From Actinomycetota bacterium (lineage in GTDB: Bacteria > Actinomycetota > Nitriliruptoria > Nitriliruptorales > JAHWKO01), in assembly GCA_019347855.1 (NCBI GenBank), contig JAHWKO010000099.1, positions 1 to 8,033 of the forward strand: a stretch of 8,033 bases of DNA. Reading direction: 5' to 3'. Position numbers and translations under genes: made by a program. Below the pieces are notes generated by a model. It was not told where the DNA came from. It searched no databases and was given only the letters and a program-made list of their open reading frames with translations. Each line of letters opens with the position of its first letter. Within the stretch, counting starts at the first letter, position 1. Positions 1-6,499 of the stretch are shown piece by piece.

Positions 1-136
1 TATACGACGCGTTGAAATCATCCGACACGAACGCCCCCGACGACGTCGAGGACACGGCCCCCGGTGCAGTGCCTACGAGGAGCGAGGACACCAAGGCCAG
101 GATGAGCGCGGATCCGCGCCAGAAGGGCCGTCTCAT
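1..136 (-). CDS. Secreted protein, N-terminal fragment with signal peptide (cut by window edge)
   Basis: Only the first 45 codons are inside the window; the gene continues past position 1. The start is ATG at 136-134. It overlaps the stop of the upstream methyltransferase by 4 nt (ATGA) and is preceded by a strong Shine-Dalgarno, GAGGTG, 8 nt away. The protein opens with a textbook signal peptide: a basic stretch MRRPFWRGS, a hydrophobic core at about residues 10-23 (ALILALVSSLLVGT), then a small, Ala/Ser-rich region (residues 24-35) where cleavage is likely. No lipobox cysteine is visible. The first mature residues read FVSDDFNASY. From memory, that resembles the opening of concanavalin-like/LamG or DUF1349-type beta-sandwich domains in secreted actinobacterial proteins, but ten residues are too few to assign a family. 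Being the eighth gene of a sugar-modification operon suggests an envelope or glycan-related role; this is inference. Secretion is well supported; function is unknown. Confidence 0.8.
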   Translation of the reverse strand, partial: MRRPFWRGSALILALVSSLLVGTAPGAVSSTSSGAFVSDDFNASY

Positions 137-1308
137 AGCGTGAACACCTCACAGGTCAGACCGAGCCGTTCGAGCGAACCGACGATCTCGGCTTCGTACA
201 GGGGGTTGGCGACGACGACGACCTCCGGGCTGATCTCGGCGAGGCTCGATGGGTCGATGATGGCTTGCCCCGTTCCGGGCACGTGGGCGCCCTGCTTGCG
301 GGGGTTGATGTCCACGACCGCGTCGACGATCTGGCCCACCGGGGTGAGGTTCAGGAACGACACCCCTTTGGCGCCGGCGCCCCAGAGCGTGACCTCACGG
401 TCCTGGTGTCGCTCAGCGAACCGCTCCCAGCGGTCCAGGGTGTCCCGGAAGATCTCGGTGAACGGGGCAGAGCGTTCGGATCGCGGGGTCGGGAGATCAG
501 GGACGTGCTCGCCGGGGACCGCATCGATCGACAGGAACTGGCCGTCGAACGAGGCGTCCAGTCCCGTTACCTCGAAGCCACACCGGGCGAACAGCGCCCG
601 CACCGAACGTTCACCGAAGTACGAGACGTGCTGGTAGATGAGATCCCACATGCCGGACGGGCTGAACACGTGCTCAGCGTTCGGTACCTCGAAGTACACG
701 GGCACCGGTCCGGCCAGCGACCCGACCACCGTCTCCAGGAGCGCGTCCGGAGCAGCGAGGTGCTCCAGGACGTGGCGGCAGACGACGAGCTGCACGTCCA
801 GGCTGGACTCACCGCCCGGGAAGAACTCGCGGCGGATCTCGATCCGTTCGGACCCGTCCACCTCCCCGTCGTAGGTTGGATCGAAACCGAGACCTCGCGC
901 CTCGGCGCGTTCGCACAGCAGCGCCAGGAACTCGCCCTTGCCACATCCGATGTCGGCGACCGTCGCACCGCGCAATCCGTACGCGTCGATCAGCCGGCCG
1001 GCGAGCTGTTCCGCGTAGCGCTGGAAGGTGGGGGAGAAATGCTGGGAGTTCTCGTACTCGGTCGTGTAGGCGACGGACTCGGGATCGAACGCCACGTTGC
1101 GGACCAGCCCGCAACGCGGGCACTGCCCCAGGACCATGCGACCCCGCGGGGTCTGCATCGCTTCGGCGCGTGTCCGGTACAACGAGGTCGTCGCGACGGG
1201 TACCTGTCCGAGGTCGAGGAACGGTTCCAGTTCGGAACTGCCGCATGCGACGCACGTCTCCGTGCCGACCGGAGCCGGTACGGCGGCATCCACGATGGAC
1301 AAGCTCAC
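133..1308 (-). CDS. Class I SAM methyltransferase, C-methyltransferase architecture (copy 1)
   Basis: 391 residues with the three-part layout of sugar C-methyltransferases. An N-terminal zinc-binding module has Cys pairs at 19/22 and 63/66. A SAM-binding Rossmann core carries motif I, DIGCGKGEF (119-127), and a CRHVLEH block (177-183). A second nucleotide-binding-like domain begins at LWGAGAKG (308-315) and contains DAVVDINPRKQG (329-340). The stretch aligned with the catalytic loop of the TcaB9/TylC3 family reads IYQHVSYF (224-231), so Gln stands where the neighbouring paralogue (1305-2489) has Glu. The GTG start at 1308-1306 overlaps the stop of that paralogue by 4 nt (GTGA), and no better ATG is nearby. 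It is paired with rfbF and glycosyltransferases, so the likely substrate is a nucleotide-linked sugar. Whether it methylates carbon, oxygen or nitrogen cannot be decided. The fold is certain; the substrate is not. Confidence 0.88.
   Translation of the reverse strand: MSLSIVDAAVPAPVGTETCVACGSSELEPFLDLGQVPVATTSLYRTRAEAMQTPRGRMVLGQCPRCGLVRNVAFDPESVAYTTEYENSQHFSPTFQRYAEQLAGRLIDAYGLRGATVADIGCGKGEFLALLCERAEARGLGFDPTYDGEVDGSERIEIRREFFPGGESSLDVQLVVCRHVLEHLAAPDALLETVVGSLAGPVPVYFEVPNAEHVFSPSGMWDLIYQHVSYFGERSVRALFARCGFEVTGLDASFDGQFLSIDAVPGEHVPDLPTPRSERSAPFTEIFRDTLDRWERFAERHQDREVTLWGAGAKGVSFLNLTPVGQIVDAVVDINPRKQGAHVPGTGQAIIDPSSLAEISPEVVVVANPLYEAEIVGSLERLGLTCEVFTL
145..150 (-). promoter_or_regulatory. Ribosome binding site of the secreted-protein gene
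   Basis: On the minus strand this reads GAGGTG, 8 nt upstream of the ATG at 136-134. It lies inside the 3' end of the preceding methyltransferase gene. It is what fixes the start of the secreted protein, and it means the gene can recruit ribosomes itself as well as by re-initiation at the ATGA overlap. Confidence 0.7.
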
Positions 1309-2489
1309 AGGGCTTCCAGTCGTGCGCTCGGTTGGAGGTCATCCAGGGCACTGGCGATCTCCGACGTGTAGACCGGGTTCATCGCGATGACCAGGTCCGG
1401 CGCCAGCTCCGTCAGGGCGTCCGGGCCGAGGACCGGATGCCCGGTCCCCGCGATGAAGCGCCCCTGCTTGTGGGGGTTGATGTCGACGACCGCATCGATC
1501 AAGGAGGGGTCCCCGAGGGTCGTCAGGAACGCGACGGCTTTCGACCCGCCGCCCCACAGCGCGACCCGCCCCCCGCGGTCGACGGTCGCAGCGATCCGCT
1601 CCTGCCACCGGCGACGCTGCGCCTCGAAGCTGGCACCGAACCGACGGGCCAGGGTCCGCACCTGGGCGACGTCGTCTGGGTGCTGGCCGGAAGGGCGCGT
1701 CTCGGGCGGCTCGCTCGGCAGGGCTTCGACGAGCAGGTACTGGTCCTCGTACGCGTACGTCGTGTTCAGGACGTCGAACCCGCACGCACGGAACAGGCGT
1801 ACGAGCGATCCCATGGTGAAGTAGCTGCAGTGCTCGTAGTAGGTGTCCCAGAAGGCGACCTCACGCAGGACCCGCAGCGCGTCAGGCAGCTCGAACAGCA
1901 CGACCGTCTCGTGCTGGTCCCCGAGGTTGCGACGGATGGTGCTCAGGAACCCCCGGACGGGGTGGATGTGCTCCAGCGTGTGACGGCAGACGATCGCATC
2001 GGCCCGGAGGTGCGCGTACCGATCGTCGTAGAGGTCGGCGATCCAATCGACCCTCGCTGCCGCGTCACCGTCCAGGCGTTCGGGGTGCACCCCAGGATCG
2101 ATGCCGACCCCGCTGCCTGCACCAGCCTCGATCATCCAGGTGAGGAACTCCCCCTTCCCGCAGCCGATCTCCAGGACGTGCTTGCCGTGCAGGTCGTACC
2201 GCTCGACCCACTCTTTGGCGAGGTTCCTCCCGAAGTCGACGAAGGTGGCCGAGTAACCCTGGGTCTCCTCGTACCGGTCGGAGTACTCGGCGAGCGCCGG
2301 ATCGAAGGCCACGTTGGTGATGAACCCGCACACCGCGCAGAAGGCGAGCTCCAGGTCCCCACGCGGGTACGCCCGGGCTTCCGCGGCGTCCTCCAGCAGC
2401 AGACAGCTGTTGGTGGGCACGTCCGCCGCGCGGTGGAAGGTCTCCAGGCCGCCCGCCCCGCAGGACGGGCACGCGTCGATCCTGCTCAC
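1305..2489 (-). CDS. Class I SAM methyltransferase, C-methyltransferase architecture (copy 2)
   Basis: 394 residues, a clear paralogue of the next gene downstream: same domain order and similar spacing. Zinc-ligand Cys pairs lie at 7/10 and 51/54. SAM motif I is EIGCGKGEF (107-115), followed by VCRHTLEH (167-174). A catalytic-loop-like stretch, DTYYEHCSYF (215-224), keeps a Glu-His pair (219-220). The C-terminal nucleotide-binding-like domain starts with LWGGGSKAVAF (311-321) and contains DAVVDINPHKQG (332-343). The start is GTG at 2489-2487, overlapping the TGA of the upstream C-methyltransferase as GTGA. A good Shine-Dalgarno (GAGGTG) lies 5 nt upstream. The Cys set and the Glu-His pair suggest an active enzyme. 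The operon points to a CDP-sugar or glycan substrate, but the methylated position is not deducible from sequence alone. Confidence 0.88.
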   Translation of the reverse strand: MSRIDACPSCGAGGLETFHRAADVPTNSCLLLEDAAEARAYPRGDLELAFCAVCGFITNVAFDPALAEYSDRYEETQGYSATFVDFGRNLAKEWVERYDLHGKHVLEIGCGKGEFLTWMIEAGAGSGVGIDPGVHPERLDGDAAARVDWIADLYDDRYAHLRADAIVCRHTLEHIHPVRGFLSTIRRNLGDQHETVVLFELPDALRVLREVAFWDTYYEHCSYFTMGSLVRLFRACGFDVLNTTYAYEDQYLLVEALPSEPPETRPSGQHPDDVAQVRTLARRFGASFEAQRRRWQERIAATVDRGGRVALWGGGSKAVAFLTTLGDPSLIDAVVDINPHKQGRFIAGTGHPVLGPDALTELAPDLVIAMNPVYTSEIASALDDLQPSARLEAL

Positions 2490-3730
2490 GCGATCACCTC
2501 GGGGCGAGGGACCGGGACGATGAAGTGGCCGCCCCGCCGCAGGTACTCCTGCTGCTGGGCGATGATCTCGTCGGCGAAGTTCCAGGCCAGGATCAGCACG
2601 TGATCTGGCTGGTGCTCGAGCAGCGCGTCGGTCGGCAGGATGGGCAGGTGCATACCCGGCATGCGCAGCCCGTGCTTGTGGGTGTTGCGGTCGACGACGA
2701 AGTCGACCCGTTCAGGTCCGATGCCGACGTAGTTGATCAGCGTGCTGCCCTTCGCGGCGGCCCCGTAGGCGGCGATCGTGTTCCCGTCGGCCTTGATCCC
2801 GTCCAGGAGCTCGAGCAGGTCGCGCCTGATCGACTCGACCCGTTCCGCGAAGTCCGCGTAGTAGCCGAACCCCGTCATGCCGCGATCACGCTCGTCGTCG
2901 AGGTAGGTCCGGACGGTGTCGGTCGGGTCCTCGTGCTTGCCGATGTGCCAACGGAGGGTGCCACCGTGCAGGTCGGGGAAGTACTCGACGTCGTTCAGGT
3001 ACAGGCCGTGGCGGCGAACGAGGGCGTCCACCCCCGTGCAGGAGTGGTAGTAGAAGTGCTCGTGGTAGATCGTGTCGAACTCGCCGTGCTCGATCAGGTC
3101 GCGCACGTACGGGTTCTCGACCGTGATGACACCGTCGTCGTCGAGCAGGGTCGCCATCCCGGCGACGAAGCCGTTGAGGTCGGGGATGTGCGCCATGACG
3201 TTGTTCGCGATGATCACGTCGGCGCGCCGGCCCTCGGCGACCAGACGTTCAGCGAGCTCGACGCCGAAGAACTCCTCGAGCGTCGGCACGCCGACCGCCC
3301 GTGCGGCACGCGCCTGGTCGGGAGCGGGATCGATCCCCAGCACCGGGACCCCGGCGTCGACGAAGTTCCTGAGCAGGTAGCCGTCGTTGCTGGCGAGCTC
3401 GACCACGAGACTGTCCGGACCGAGATCGCGCGAGCGGATCAGGCCGAGCGCGTGGTCCCGGGCGTGGGCGAGCAGTCGGTCCGAGAACGACGAGAAGTAC
3501 AGGTAGTTGTCGACGAAAAGCATCTCTGGAGGCACCTCCCCCAGCAGTTGCACCAGCGAGCAGCTCTCGCAGAACGCCACGTCCAGAGGGAAGTGTGGTT
3601 CCGGATCGTCGAGGTGCGCCGGGTCCACCAACGCGTCGGGTAGCGGGTGCTTGCCGAGTGACAGGAAGGTGCGCAGTCCAGGCTCACCGCAAGATCGACA
3701 GCGAGGCGCTCGGGGGGACTTGTCCCTCAT
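2486..3730 (-). CDS. NDP-sugar C-methyltransferase, TylC3/TcaB9-like
   Basis: 414 residues, close to the usual length for the family. These enzymes transfer a methyl group from SAM to C-3 of a nucleotide-linked 4-keto-6-deoxy sugar. Visible are zinc-ligand Cys 11/14 and 54/57, SAM motif I ELASNDGYLL (111-120), the family signature FDTIYHEHFYYHS (218-230), and a C-terminal domain beginning AYGAAAKGSTLINY (321-334). As I recall the TcaB9 structural work, the active site uses Tyr76, His181, Tyr222, Glu224 and His225. All five occur here at the same residue numbers, which argues for an intact sugar 3-C-methyltransferase. The start is ATG at 3730-3728, overlapping the stop of the SDR gene by 4 nt. 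The frame stays open further upstream, but only as a shadow of the SDR gene. The predicted substrate is a CDP-4-keto-6-deoxyhexose, because rfbF lies two genes upstream. The enzyme class is secure; the CDP carrier is inferred. Confidence 0.93.
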   Translation of the reverse strand: MRDKSPRAPRCRSCGEPGLRTFLSLGKHPLPDALVDPAHLDDPEPHFPLDVAFCESCSLVQLLGEVPPEMLFVDNYLYFSSFSDRLLAHARDHALGLIRSRDLGPDSLVVELASNDGYLLRNFVDAGVPVLGIDPAPDQARAARAVGVPTLEEFFGVELAERLVAEGRRADVIIANNVMAHIPDLNGFVAGMATLLDDDGVITVENPYVRDLIEHGEFDTIYHEHFYYHSCTGVDALVRRHGLYLNDVEYFPDLHGGTLRWHIGKHEDPTDTVRTYLDDERDRGMTGFGYYADFAERVESIRRDLLELLDGIKADGNTIAAYGAAAKGSTLINYVGIGPERVDFVVDRNTHKHGLRMPGMHLPILPTDALLEHQPDHVLILAWNFADEIIAQQQEYLRRGGHFIVPVPRPEVIA

Positions 3731-4782
3731 CGGCCGTGTTCCGCGGCCTTGGCAGGCTCCGGCTGCCAGCGCAGCATCTCGTCGAGCCGTCCGGAACCGA
3801 TGAGGGCCTTGACGTGTTTGATCCGCATCAGGTCGGGTCCTTGGAACTGTTCGAGCGTCAACCCGTACTGGAGGTAGGCCTCGTAGACCTGCTCGGCGCC
3901 GGCCCGGACCGTCCAGGTCGGCTGGTACGCGGGTAGGGTCGCCGCGAGCTTGTCGCAGCTGACCCGGTAGTTGCGGATGTCCGGGCCGGCGCTGTCCGCC
4001 AACGTGACCGTGCTGCCAGGGACGACCTCCTCGACGATCCGCGCGACGTCGCGGATCTGGTAGTTCTCCTCGGTGATCCCAACGTTGAACGGTTCGTCGT
4101 GCACGAGCTGACGGGGCGCCTCCAGGATCGCGAGGAACGCCCGCGAGATGTCCTCGATGTGAACGAGCGGCCGCCAGGGGGTCCCGTCGCTCTTCATCAG
4201 GACCTCCCCGGTCAACAACGCGTAGCCGACGAGGTTGTTGACCACCAGGTCGCCACGCAGTCGCGGCGAGTACCCGTAGGCCGTCGCGTTGCGGAGGAAC
4301 GTGGGGCTGAAGTCGTCGTCTGCCAACGCGCTGATGCCGCGCTCCGCGAGGATCTTGGACTCGCCGTAGGGGGTCACGGGGAAGAAATCGGCGGTCTCGT
4401 CGAGGAAATCGTCCCCGCCGGCGCCGTAGAGACTGCACGACGAGGAGAACAGGAACCGCTCGACGCCGGCCGCTTTGGCCGCTCTGGCCAGCTCGACCGA
4501 GCCCCGGTGGTTCAGCTCGTAGGTGCACTCGGGGTTGAGGTCACCGACCGGATCGTTGGAGATCGCGGCCAGGTGGATCACCGCATCGAACCCGCGGAGG
4601 TGGTCGACCGTCACGTCACGGACATCCATCCGCAGGGACGGGGCGTCCTCGAGCTCGGCTCCGAGGGTGCATCCTCGGTAGAGGTAGCTGTCCAGGCCGA
4701 CGACGTCATGTCCGACGTTCCGCAGCATCGGTACCAGAACGGAACCGATGTACCCGTGGTGGCCGGTGACGAGTACCTTCAT
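3727..4782 (-). CDS. Extended SDR NAD(P)-dependent sugar epimerase/dehydratase-family protein
   Basis: 351 residues, a full-length extended short-chain dehydrogenase. The N-terminal Rossmann motif is TGHHGYIG (6-13), with Asp31 at the end of strand 2, favouring NAD(H). HLAAISND follows at 70-77, the catalytic segment SSSCSLYG at 113-120, the YxxxK pair Tyr139/Lys143, and the sugar-binding block RPLVHIED at 204-211. Nucleotide-sugar 4,6-dehydratases carry an Asp-Glu/Lys pair (TDE/TDK) in the catalytic segment; here it is Ser-Cys, so a 4,6-dehydratase role looks unlikely. Epimerization or ketoreduction of a CDP-sugar fits better. The ATG at 4782-4780 shares one base with the rfbF stop (TGATG), with GGAAGG about 10 nt upstream. 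An in-frame ATG 81 nt further upstream would run through the rfbF 3' end and add residues before the nucleotide-binding motif, so it was rejected. Family certain, reaction uncertain. Confidence 0.9.
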   Translation of the reverse strand: MKVLVTGHHGYIGSVLVPMLRNVGHDVVGLDSYLYRGCTLGAELEDAPSLRMDVRDVTVDHLRGFDAVIHLAAISNDPVGDLNPECTYELNHRGSVELARAAKAAGVERFLFSSSCSLYGAGGDDFLDETADFFPVTPYGESKILAERGISALADDDFSPTFLRNATAYGYSPRLRGDLVVNNLVGYALLTGEVLMKSDGTPWRPLVHIEDISRAFLAILEAPRQLVHDEPFNVGITEENYQIRDVARIVEEVVPGSTVTLADSAGPDIRNYRVSCDKLAATLPAYQPTWTVRAGAEQVYEAYLQYGLTLEQFQGPDLMRIKHVKALIGSGRLDEMLRWQPEPAKAAEHGR

Positions 4783-5552
4783 CAGCTCCAGACCTTCCAC
4801 GGGGCCTTCTCGGTCTCCCAGAGCTCGTCCAGGAGCTTCTTGTCGCGCAGCGTGTCCATGCACTGCCAGAAGTCGTAGTGGCGGTAGGCCATCAACTGGC
4901 CGTCGCGCGCCAGACCCTCGAGCGGGGCCCGTTCGAACATGTCCTCGTCACCGCCGATGTAATCGAACACCCCGGGCTCACACACGAAGAACGCGCCGTT
5001 TATCCAGCCCTCGCCGGTCTGGGGCTTCTCGGTGAACTCGATGATCTGGTCCCCGTCGAACTCGATGTGGCCGAAGCGGGCCGGGGGCCGGACGGCGGTC
5101 AACGTGCAGAGCTTGCCGTGGGAGCGGTGGAACGCGAGCAGCCCGTGCAGATCCACGGTGGAGACCCCATCACCCCAGGTCAGCATGAACCGCTCGTTGC
5201 CGACGTACTGGGCGAGTCGCTTGATGCGGCCACCGGTCGCCGTGTGCAGGCCGGTATCGATGAGACCGACCGTCCAGTCGTCCCGTTCCCCCTCGTGCGC
5301 GTGGACGTGCCCGTTGGCGAGGTCGACCGTCAGATCGCTCGCGATGGACGCGTACTCGACGAACCAGCGCTTGATGTGCTCGCCCTTGTACCCGAGTGCG
5401 ATCAGGAAGTCGTCGAACCCGAACGTCGAGTAGTACCGCATGATGTGCCACAGGATCGGCTTCCCGCCGATGTCCACCATCGGCTTCGGCTTGCTGACGG
5501 TCTCCTCGGCGAGTCGGCTACCGACCCCTCCAGCGAGGATGGCGACCTTCAT
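4782..5552 (-). CDS. rfbF: Glucose-1-phosphate cytidylyltransferase
   Basis: Makes CDP-glucose and pyrophosphate from CTP and alpha-D-glucose 1-phosphate, the entry step to CDP-linked 6-deoxy and 3,6-dideoxy sugars. At 256 residues it matches the family's usual length. Nucleotidyltransferase motifs are complete: LAGGVGSRLAEET (6-18), SKPKPMVDIGGKPILWHIM (20-38), the metal-binding TWGDGV with Asp128 (125-130), RFGHIEF (159-165), EKPQTGEGWINGAFFV (175-190) and FWQCMDTLRDK (228-238). The last three blocks are characteristic of RfbF rather than of RmlA or GalU. The ATG at 5552-5550 overlaps the upstream GT2 stop by 4 nt (ATGA) and has an AGGGAG ribosome binding site 8 nt away. The usual partner, CDP-glucose 4,6-dehydratase (rfbG), is not next to it here. 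The enzyme assignment is very secure. Confidence 0.96.
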   Translation of the reverse strand: MKVAILAGGVGSRLAEETVSKPKPMVDIGGKPILWHIMRYYSTFGFDDFLIALGYKGEHIKRWFVEYASIASDLTVDLANGHVHAHEGERDDWTVGLIDTGLHTATGGRIKRLAQYVGNERFMLTWGDGVSTVDLHGLLAFHRSHGKLCTLTAVRPPARFGHIEFDGDQIIEFTEKPQTGEGWINGAFFVCEPGVFDYIGGDEDMFERAPLEGLARDGQLMAYRHYDFWQCMDTLRDKKLLDELWETEKAPWKVWS

Positions 5553-6499
5553 GACGTGGACTCCCTGTCGTTCGATCGACGGGCGGCAGGCACCTGCCGT
5601 CGCGCCGGCGTGGCTCTTCGAGGCTCGCGACCCGGTGCCACATCGACCAGGGACAGCTGTCCTGAGCTGTTACCGGCGCCGCCGTCCCCGGACCAGTTGC
5701 GCCAGGTGCCCCGGCGGTACCGCCACCACGCGAGACCCTTGGCGAGCGCGGTGATGATGACGAACCCCGGCAGGTCGACGATGAGGCCAGGCCGGCGCCA
5801 CACGACCTCGAGGCATCCGGTCCAACGCGTCACGGACTGGCCGGACCGGTACCGCTCGGCGTGCTCCCGGTTACCGGCGAAGACCCGGATCTTCCGCCGG
5901 ATCAACTCGCGGACAGATCGGGCGGAGTCGATCTTCGAGACGGCCCCGTCGACGACGATCCGCTCGGCGGGTTCGAACAGCTCCTGGACGAAGAGGTCGT
6001 CGCCCAGGACGTCCGGGAACCGGCCGAACCGTCCCCGCCCCTCCTCGGAAAGGCCGTAGACCCCGGAACCGACCAGCCCCGGGCGCACGCCCGGGAGCCG
6101 CTGCCAGATCCGGTGGTACGACCGGACGAGCCAGCCGACGTCGTCGAGCTCGTAGGAGGGGCGAGGAGAGACCGCGAGGATGCCCGGCTCCCCGAGTGCC
6201 CCGACCAGCGCACGTACCGCCGCCGTATCCAGCACCACGTCGCCATCGACGTACACCCGCGGGTACCGGGTCGCGGTGCGGTCCCCCTGCACGAGTGCGT
6301 GAGCCTTCGACGCGATCGGGGTCTCCACGACCGTGACGGCCTGACCGAACGACCGGGCGATCTCGGCCGTGCGGTCCGTGCAGCCGTTGCAGACGACCAC
6401 GACCTCGAGCTCACCCGCTCGGGCGTCGTCGAGCAGCGCCGACAGACAAGCGCCGATGCGACGCTCCTCGTCGTGCGCCGGGACGATGACGCTGGTCAC
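5549..6499 (-). CDS. Family 2 glycosyltransferase with C-terminal membrane-associating segment
   Basis: 316 residues with a GT-A fold. The N-terminal strand is SVIVPAHDEERRIG (3-16), the nucleotide-binding CNGCTDRT is at 37-44, and the metal-binding DGD is at 85-87. A likely catalytic-base region is GDDLFVQ (166-172). After the catalytic domain, a basic, Trp-containing region with a hydrophobic stretch at about 239-259 probably sits on or in the cytoplasmic membrane. The last 45 or so residues are Gly/Ser/Pro/Arg-rich and look disordered. The start is GTG at 6499-6497, overlapping the upstream GT2 stop as GTGA, with GGTGGA 6 nt upstream. The frame stays open further 5', but there it is only a shadow of the upstream gene. 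Donor and acceptor are unknown; given the operon, transfer of a CDP- or other nucleotide-sugar onto a surface glycan or lipid carrier is plausible. Confidence 0.9.
   Translation of the reverse strand: MTSVIVPAHDEERRIGACLSALLDDARAGELEVVVVCNGCTDRTAEIARSFGQAVTVVETPIASKAHALVQGDRTATRYPRVYVDGDVVLDTAAVRALVGALGEPGILAVSPRPSYELDDVGWLVRSYHRIWQRLPGVRPGLVGSGVYGLSEEGRGRFGRFPDVLGDDLFVQELFEPAERIVVDGAVSKIDSARSVRELIRRKIRVFAGNREHAERYRSGQSVTRWTGCLEVVWRRPGLIVDLPGFVIITALAKGLAWWRYRRGTWRNWSGDGGAGNSSGQLSLVDVAPGREPRRATPARRQVPAARRSNDRESTS

Noticed and set aside
876..2603. Long open frame (575 codons) on the plus strand, with others at 265-1371, 2525-3643, 4878-6059 and 5861-6739
   Set aside because: They lie antisense to clearly recognisable enzymes. 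Their translations are Arg/Gly/Val-rich without motifs, as expected when stop codons are rare in the antisense frames of GC-rich genes.
3731..4528. 5' extension of the C-methyltransferase frame (2486-4528)
   Set aside because: The extra residues are low-complexity Arg-rich sequence lying inside the SDR gene in another frame. The zinc-binding domain begins just after the ATG at 3730, which also makes a 4-nt overlap.
3727..4782. Calling the SDR a CDP-glucose 4,6-dehydratase (rfbG)
   Set aside because: The catalytic segment lacks the Asp-Glu/Lys pair, and the glycine motif GHHGYIG differs from the GHTGFKG form I associate with RfbG.
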